64,000 nucleotides of DNA from positions 1,827,604 to 1,891,603 of the forward strand of contig FJOG01000004.1 in assembly GCA_900073065.1 (NCBI GenBank), in the 5' to 3' direction. Numbering within the stretch: the first letter of the stretch is position 1; each line of letters opens with the position of its first letter. Below are positions 57,386 through 64,000 of the stretch, piece by piece. The position numbers were made by a program, and so were the translations under genes. The stretch is from Phialocephala subalpina. Taxonomy: Eukaryota > Ascomycota > Leotiomycetes > Helotiales > Mollisiaceae. The notes beneath the pieces were generated by a model. It did not search any database and was not told where the DNA came from. It saw only the letters and a program-made list of their open reading frames with translations.

Positions 57386-58380
57386 TTAGAAGTCTCCACC
57401 TCCATCATCACCTCCGAAATCGCCGCCGCCGTCTCCTCCGCCGTTATCCTGTCCTTGTTCTGGAAAGTAGTTAGCACCGCCCCCTGCTTCAACAAGGATC
57501 AAAACTTACCATAGCCTTGATTATACTCGCTCTGGTCGTGATCTTGGATAGCATCCTCAAGCAACATTCCACCAATCAAACCACCACCAAGACCCAAGGC
57601 TGCGGCACCTCCGGCACCGATACCACCAGACTTCTTAGGAGGTTGCTGCTGATAGCCACCTCCATATCCACCACCACCACCACCATATCCTCCACCATAT
57701 CCGGGACCACCGCCGTATCCTTGCTGGTAGCCTTGTTGAGGATAACCTTGCTGCGGGTAGCCTTGCTGAGGATAACCACCATATTGTTGTTGTGGAGCAC
57801 CACCGTATCCGCCTCCTCCATAGGACTGTTGAGGTCTATAGCCACCACTACTTGAGCTGCCACTCGCCTTTCCTAGAAGCTTGCCCAAGAAACCCTTAGA
57901 CTTTTGTTCCCTAGGAGGCAAGTCTTGGTTTCCGTAGCCGGGTGATTGTGATTGTGGTATGGGAGTATTGGCGTAATCGTTCATGGCACTGGAAGATCCG
58001 CCGAAACCTCGCGCACGTTGGTCTTCCTCTGCTTGTAGTCTGCGAGCGAGGGCTTCGTCGGATTCGGTGCCGGGGTGGGTGTCGTAGGGGTTGTGCTTTG
58101 TGTCTGATGCGGCTTGAGAGCCATCTCCACGATACCCAGGTGGAGGGCCTGCAGGTGCGTCGTCACCGGGAGGAGCATAGATGGGTTCGGTGGGCTTATC
58201 CCATTGAGATTTCTTGGTGTAGATGTTGACGTAGAACCTGCGATGTGTCAGTGAGCTATTTTGCTGATGAGGGGCAATGCGCTGTACCTACCATTCTTTG
58301 TATTGATCGTTCCACTGAGCCTTCCAGCCCTCAGGAACCTTCGGCGGAGGTGGGCCAGGCGGGGCGTCGAACGAGTTCAT
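57386..58380 (-). CDS. WW-domain protein with Gln/Gly/Tyr-rich prion-like region
   Basis: Three exons (58380-58292, 58237-57510, 57459-57386) encode 296 aa. The N-terminal WW domain (LPEGW-type start VPEGWKAQWNDQYKEWFYV, then KKSQWDKP) is split by the first intron. The middle includes SDEALARRLQAEEDQRARG. A low-complexity region follows: PQQGYPQQGY repeats and poly-Gly/Tyr, then a Gly/Ala-rich helix (GGIGAGGAAALGLGGGLIGGML). The tail is acidic DGGGDFGGDD-like and comes from the third exon, which the simple ORF misses. WW domains bind Pro-rich ligands, and such tails drive condensation. Orthologues are common in ascomycetes without a fixed name. Function inferred only. Confidence 0.85.
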
Positions 58381-59406
58381 TGCGATGTGTATGACAGAGA
58401 TGGATAGGTTGTACTGTGAGATGTAGATGGAGGGCACAGTTGATGTTTATGTAGGAGGTTGCAGGCGGCCCGCAGAGCGCTGGTAAGCGTCTGTCGCTTT
58501 CGCGCTATGAATTGCCCCTCACTACGCAATCGCGACTCCGCCACAATCGGTTCAGCTCTTCTCAGCCACTGCTACAAAGCTGTTACTCGGGTCGTATCAA
58601 GGGCCGAAACGTTCTGGAATGCTCTGCAGGTGTGGTTTTTGGCTGGAGGAGAATGATTTGAATTGTTTGGCGGTTGACGGTTGACGGTACAATTGCTTTT
58701 GACTTCGTCATAAGTGGTGAACCTTCGTTATGGCGCCTTACCTATTCTGGTAGCACGACGCTGATATTGGGTATCAAAATCGAGCCTATGATTCATAGCA
58801 TATTGCCTATTATTGCATTCGAGAGATGACAAGCAAGCATGTTGTTGTGCGATGCTATGACCCAAACTCCTTGCAAGAAATTACCGAATAGCACAAGTAA
58901 ATTCACTCCAAGTCAATCAACGAATGCAGAGTCGAAAGTCGAAAATCCTAACTTAAAATACGACTTTAGATTCTCAAAAGTTCCAAAACTAAGTCGGACT
59001 TTCGGGCAAATGTCAAGGCTATGTGCCTTGTTTGTGATATTGGCTGTGGAGATGATCTGCCAAGCAAACCTGGTTCAATAATTGCGATGTCCGGAACGAA
59101 GATGATTTGAATTAGCCTTTTGCATCTTGTGAAATGTTTTTTCGAAATTTCGGACACTATTCAAGCTTCGCTCGAGCTCAATTAGACTCCTCCTGCTCAA
59201 AAGGGTCCTAAGCGAGCTGGTAGTACCAGCATTCAGCGTTCCACAAGGCTAACCAGTGTAACACAAACGTCTGGAAGTACAATAACCTTAACTTGCTCTG
59301 GCAATCCTTCTTCATTATAATGACGCTCTTCATGCTCATGGTATATCTTCCTGCTCCCAACGCCAATAATGCACGATTCGTATATACAACCCAGCAACCT
59401 CACGTA
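58381..59406. other. Intergenic, about 1 kb
   Basis: WW-gene promoter and Rab-gene 3' flank. A short GGTTGAC direct repeat lies near 58670. No gene. Confidence 0.4.
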
Positions 59407-60229
59407 TTAACAGCATCCCCCATAGCCAGACTTCTTCGCCGGCGTCCCCAGCTTCACACCCTTATTTGCCCCAGCCGGAGGTCCCTTCACTCCCGACCTT
59501 CGATCATTCAAATCGTATTTCCCAGCCTCGACATTCTGATATATCCTCTCCGCCACCCTCCCAAACGCCATCTCCACACCCTCGCCACTCTTTGCACTCG
59601 TCTCAACGTATTCCAGCACACCATTCTTCTTCGCCCAATCCTCAGCCTCCTGCTGCGTCACCTCGCGCTTGTTCTCGTCTCCGGCAGCCAAATCGCTCTT
59701 GTTTCCCACCAGAACTACCACGATATCGGGCTCAGCAATAAGTCTCAAGTCGTTCAACCAGTCCATGACATGGAGAAAGGTTGGTCTCCTCGAGATGTCA
59801 AATACCAACAATGCCCCTGAAGCTCCACGGAAATAACTCCGTGTAACACTTTTGTATGTTTCCTGGCCGGCAGTATCCCACAAGCTCAACTTCATATGCT
59901 TCTGCTCGATTTCTGGTTCTTTTCGCCTTGGCTCTGGAAGGCCTTCCGAGACATCAACATTGTCTACTGCTAGTGGTGTTCTCGAGATCGCAGGCTTAGG
60001 GACAGGTGTATGTGGTGGTCCAACGGGGACTATTCGAGATCCGAACTCGACTCCAATGGTAACTATTCACGGCTCAGCTTCTGCATACAGATTACAACAC
60101 ATCTGATAGGCAAATACCGTCGTGCGCATTTTGGAACCTTCCTTCACAGAGCCGTATTGTAAGTGAGGATTTCCCTGTTCCGCTATCTCCTATGCAAACG
60201 AGTTTCGCGATGTAATCCCAACTAGACAT
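59407..60229 (-). CDS. Rab-family GTPase (Ypt4/Rab4-like) with an inter-switch insertion
   Basis: Two exons (60229-60118, 60062-59407) encode 255 aa. P-loop GDSGTGKS (14-21), GVEFGSRIV after switch I, WDTAGQE (99-105), GNKSDLAA, ETSAKSG, and the C-terminal GGCC for double geranylgeranylation. It cycles on early or recycling endosomes, like Ypt4/Rab4. Between switch I strand beta2 (IVPV) and beta3 (MKLSLWDTAG) there are about 42 extra residues (50-92, Pro-rich then acidic). Ordinary Rabs have only a few residues there. I recall a similar extension in other filamentous-fungal Ypt4 proteins, but cannot check. Total length is about 45-50 residues above a normal Rab for this reason. Confidence 0.9.
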
Positions 60230-61034
60230 TCCTGCTGATCTGGAACTCTCACGAGTTCTACAGGCACGCGATCAACGGAAGTGCTGGAACGATAATCCTT
60301 GTGGCAAATCGTGAGGCAAAAAGTATCGGAAACGGACAAAGAGACAAGCTTTGAAGAGGAGAAGCGCCTTGAAGTCTTTGTTTGACTGAGAATGTTGTCC
60401 TTACCCGAGACTGGGACAACTCATTAATAGCTTGTTGTATTGCAGTTTCTTGGGACCTTTCAGAGGCTCTGGAGCTTAATTAGGCTAGCGCATTCTAAGC
60501 TTTGCGTGGCTCGTGCTCGTGGCTTTGAGTGCCGTCCTGACGTTGCTCGCGATCTGCCTGATGCATGCGGAAATCAGCTGCCATTCAGGACGACACATCC
60601 CAATCTTGTGAACCCAAAACTCAACATCTCCCCCAATCCAGACCGACCATTATCATCCTTTCCTAGCACTGCAGAAGTAGAATTTGTACATAGCAGAGCT
60701 ACTCGGCGAATTTCAAGGTCATCCATCCGCCTGGTCTGAATCATTGATTCTGCCACCGCCTTTTAGTTACCGGGTCACTCATCGTCGTCGGTGAACGCAT
60801 GTTCTCTGACAACCACCGGACAGACTTATTCACGACAATCCCATTACTTCCTTCCCATACGCCCGTCTACGACTCCAGTTATTCTTTGGGGGTCTTGTCG
60901 TTGCGCAATCCAGAAAGAACAAAGGAAGCTGTGTACGACCATTTCGCCTGAGCGGTGTCGGTATCGGCTTATCAGTGCTCGTGTGAGTCGCCTGGTGCTG
61001 CCTGTTACCTCACAAACTTCATGAAGTATTGAAG
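60230..61034. other. Intergenic, divergent promoters (Rab / PNS1)
   Basis: 805 bp between divergent starts. No gene supported. Confidence 0.4.
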
Positions 61035-63374
61035 ATGTTCTCAGAATGTAAGCAGCTCCTCGTTGTGACCTCCTACCAAGCTCTAATATAGTCAGATGCT
61101 TCACGCTTCCTAGCACAATCACAGTCGAGGTTCTCCAACTTTGCAGGTGCACAACCCGATAACGCGGAACCAGCTCGACCACAGAATCCAAACGACAGAT
61201 ACCGTCGAGCAAACCAACCGTACCAGAACTCCTCTCGCAGGTACCCTTCACGGCATGGCAACCCATACCAGTCCGCAAACCTATCAACTATAGGCGGCTT
61301 TACGACTCGCTATACCGCACCCGACGCACCTTTGTTTCACAGTGCCTTAGATGAGTTTCGAGAAGAAGACGATGAGGAGGAACGCGAGAGGGAGACTGCA
61401 GACTTCTTTGCGCTGCAGAAGTCACGTCGGACATTCGCCCCCATACAGAGACTTGAGGAGAGCTCAGAGACCGATCCCGAAGCCAGCAACGCTTCCTTAG
61501 AGCAGAGTAAGGATGAGGACGGACGAGCTGTCGAGGACCGGGGGAGAGGGCGGGGGATAAAGAGCAGCTGGAATGGAGGCGGACGAAGCTATCGTGAGCG
61601 AGGCCGGACACCAGGCGCCATCACAGAGGAGACGGATCCTAGCGATAAGGCGAGCATAAGAGCTGTCAGCGAGAGCAGCAAGGGGAAGGACAAGATGGTT
61701 GATGTTGGGCTCGAGTCGACAATAGAGGATGATGACCCACCGGATGACCTTATGGCAGACATGCGGGATGACGAGAGCGTGCCCGCCTTCCAAAACTTCA
61801 GACCAACAGGTCCGAAAGCCGGTGCGATCAGATTACCGACAGACTCGAAGCATGAGAGAGATAGGGAAGCTGCGTATCATGCTGGAGCAGGAATACCTCG
61901 ACCTCCAAGCTCAGTGGAAACCGTCCCAGCAACAATAGCAACTACGTTAGGAGAAGCACCAAAGCACGACATCTTCTTCGGATCTCTTTATCTAATATGT
62001 CTCGGAGGATTATTTGCAACTTTCTTCTTGATCTTCCTGCATACGGAAACGCCCTCGAAAGTTATTGGTGACACGATATACTCGACCCTCCACGCCTCGA
62101 TGCATTTGTTCGCTGTAGACACTGTGGTTTCAATTTTCGTCTCCCTGGTGTGGCTTGCATTGCTACGATCATTCGTTAGAACGCTGGTACATTTGATCTT
62201 GCTTGCCGTACCAGTCATCCTCATCTCGTTCTCCCTGTATCCCTTCGTATCAAGCTACAAGGGTACCGAGGCAGGAATGGGTCTTCAAGATAAGGTGATG
62301 CGATGGCTATCTTTCATCCCCGCAATCCTGGCGTTGGTTTGGCTATACACGATCTATAGGGGACGACACTCACTCAACAAGGCGATCGGGATCTTGGAAT
62401 TTGCATCGAGGATTCTAGCTGCCAATCCAGCGCTTCTAGGCCTAGGATTTGCAACACTAGCCTCCGTGGTAGTTTGGACTTGGTTATGGCTAGGAATGTT
62501 CACGAGAGTGTTCCTCGGTGGACATTTGACTACGGCTACCGTCACAAAGTTCATCATTGATGCAACAAGCTGGTGGTTGGCGGTATACTTCGTACTGATG
62601 TACATCTGGACTCTCTCTGTGATCAGCGGCATCCAGAGATCGACTACAGCAGCAACAGTATCTCAGTGGTACTTCCACCGAAACGTCCAGCCAAACCCGA
62701 CGTCGAGGGAAATTGTAGCAGCGGCATTCAGCCACGCCACAACAACACTATTCGGCACGATCTCCCTTTCGACTCTGATCGCTCTTCTAATCCGCCTACC
62801 GCTCCTCGTCCTCCCAAGTAGACTAATGAGCATTGTCAGCATCTTCTTCTACACCTTCATCCCGACCCCCATCGTGGCACTCACCAACCCGCTGACTTTG
62901 ACCTACGCCGCAATCCACTCTCAACCTCTGCACCTTTCCGCCCGCGGCTTAAGCCAAATGGCCTTCCTTGCCCCAAATACGCCAACCACAACCCTAACAC
63001 CTCGATCCTTCAAAGCCCGAAACCAAGGCGCCTCTCTCCTGCCATATCGGCTTTCAAAGCTTCTACTTCACGCAACGAGATTCATCATGGCAACAGCTCT
63101 CGGTTTCGGTGGTTGGGTTGCTACGGCTCGGCAACTCGACATCGCGATGCCGGGCGGGAAGGGTATCCGAGGTAGTGCGTACGCCTACGTCGTGGGTCTA
63201 GTAGCCTCATTCATCGGCTGGGGAGTCCTTGGAGCAATGGAAGGGGTCCTGAGCGGTATCGTGGATGCGAGTGTTGTATGCTGGGGTAGTGAGAAGGGTA
63301 TGGCTGGTGGTGGAGCTTATTGTCTGGAAGCAGGGTACCTCTTTGGAGAGGGGAGGGAGAGGGATTTACCTTGA
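61035..63374 (+). CDS. PNS1: Choline-transporter-like protein (PNS1/SLC44 family)
   Basis: A 13-nt first exon (61035-61047, encoding MFSE plus one base), a 48-nt intron, then 61096-63374 encode 763 aa. A long hydrophilic N-terminus (about 200 residues, Arg/Asp/Glu-rich) is followed by about ten transmembrane helices, e.g. FFGSLYLICLGGLFATFFLIFL, FIPAILALVWLYTIY, TLASVVVWTWLWLGMF and YFVLMYIWTLSVISG. The conserved SQWYFHR and a C-terminal helix pair match the CTL/Pns1 fold. The C-terminus GGAYCLEAGYLFGE is in place. It sits in the plasma membrane or vesicles; a choline role is not proven in yeast. The tiny first exon was chosen because it alone gives an ATG in phase with the long exon. Confidence 0.88.
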
Positions 63375-64000
63375 TGAGTTTGGCGTTTGGGAGATTGGAT
63401 TTGAGTTTAGCATGGGTGGTTTTCGAGCAAGCATGGTGAATAGGGATTGATGGGATGACATGGAGTAGATGGCGGGTTTGCGCGCTGCGTTGAGCATGCA
63501 GGCTGCGGTTTTGGACAGGAATGACATGGCGTATGGGCACTGGAGCTAGGTGAACATACATAAGAAATGAGATTGTCTTGAATATCTAGGAGGGAAGTCG
63601 TTGGAAGCAGATGTAAATGGTGAATGGTGAATTTCGGGCTTGAATGGGCCTCAAGACTATCAATTTAAGCCGAGTGGCTTGCTGGTGTTGCAACAAAACC
63701 ATAATATGCTATTGACATTGCACTGGCGTACGAGCAAGAATATTTTCAAAGCGCCAAGTTCTCTGTATTGCTGACCAATACTTTTGCCAGCGCCTTGTCT
63801 CAGCTCCTGCCGGAGATTCTTCTTCAGCTTTACCTTTTTCTTCGTATCTATTCGTTATTGTTTCGAGAAGGTTGAATGAGATGACAGCAATCAGTCAATT
63901 GACAGCCAATCATGTGCACACGAGAGTCGAGCAATGTGGAATGCAGCGAGGCTCCAAGGACGAAGTCCTTCCTTGATGCACTACATTCATTACAATAGCA
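63375..64000. other. Intergenic to window end
   Basis: 3' flank of the PNS1 gene; no gene supported in the last 600 bp. Confidence 0.4.

Overview
The window is nuclear DNA from a filamentous ascomycete (Pezizomycotina). Genes are dense and on both strands. Most carry several short (about 45-110 bp) GT-AG introns with CTAAC/CTGAC-like branch sites. The families present include Zn2Cys6 regulators, MFS sugar/quinate transporters, a MARVEL protein, PNS1, a GPR1/FUN34 acetate transporter and EMC7. A Leotiomycetes-like origin is my guess, not proven. All exon coordinates were read by hand from splice signals and frame continuity.

Layout. 0-8.4 kb: 3' end of a sugar transporter with an apparent +1 shift; a small interrupted ORF; a Ras GTPase fused to ankyrin repeats; a Caprin-like RGG protein; and a tiny four-exon CENP-W-type histone-fold gene facing an M1 aminopeptidase (8.6-11.7 kb). 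11.7-16.1 kb: gene-poor, with a decayed GH5-type glycoside hydrolase. 16.3-25 kb: O-acetylhomoserine sulfhydrylase with a minisatellite inside an intron, a MARVEL protein, an array of 188-bp hairpin repeats and an amidohydrolase. 25.5-39 kb: cytochrome b5-like protein, acetate transporter, a fumarylacetoacetate-hydrolase/alpha-beta-hydrolase fusion, a Zn2Cys6 regulator, a tricarboxylate-type mitochondrial carrier, a pyrone-dicarboxylate-hydrolase-like amidohydrolase and a quinate-type MFS transporter. 39.8-49 kb: a decaying stretch with frameshifted or truncated genes, a long coiled-coil protein, a shortened NmrA/epimerase-like gene and a SnoaL-like gene. 49.5-54.1 kb: a second Zn2Cys6 regulator, another copy of the hairpin repeat and an FAD monooxygenase. 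54.9-63.4 kb: conserved housekeeping genes (EMC7, a WW/prion-like protein, a Ypt4/Rab4-like GTPase with a large insertion, PNS1).

The most coherent group is 27.4-39 kb. Import (MFS, acetate transporter), two ring-opening or hydrolytic enzymes, a mitochondrial carrier and a pathway-type regulator lie side by side. This looks like a catabolic cluster for a cyclic acid (aromatic, pyrone or lactone). No ring-cleaving dioxygenase is in the window, so the substrate is inferred. Other notable items are the Ras-ankyrin fusion, a 118-bp MITE with perfect 32-bp inverted repeats between two divergent cluster genes, and the 188-bp foldback repeat found at two loci.
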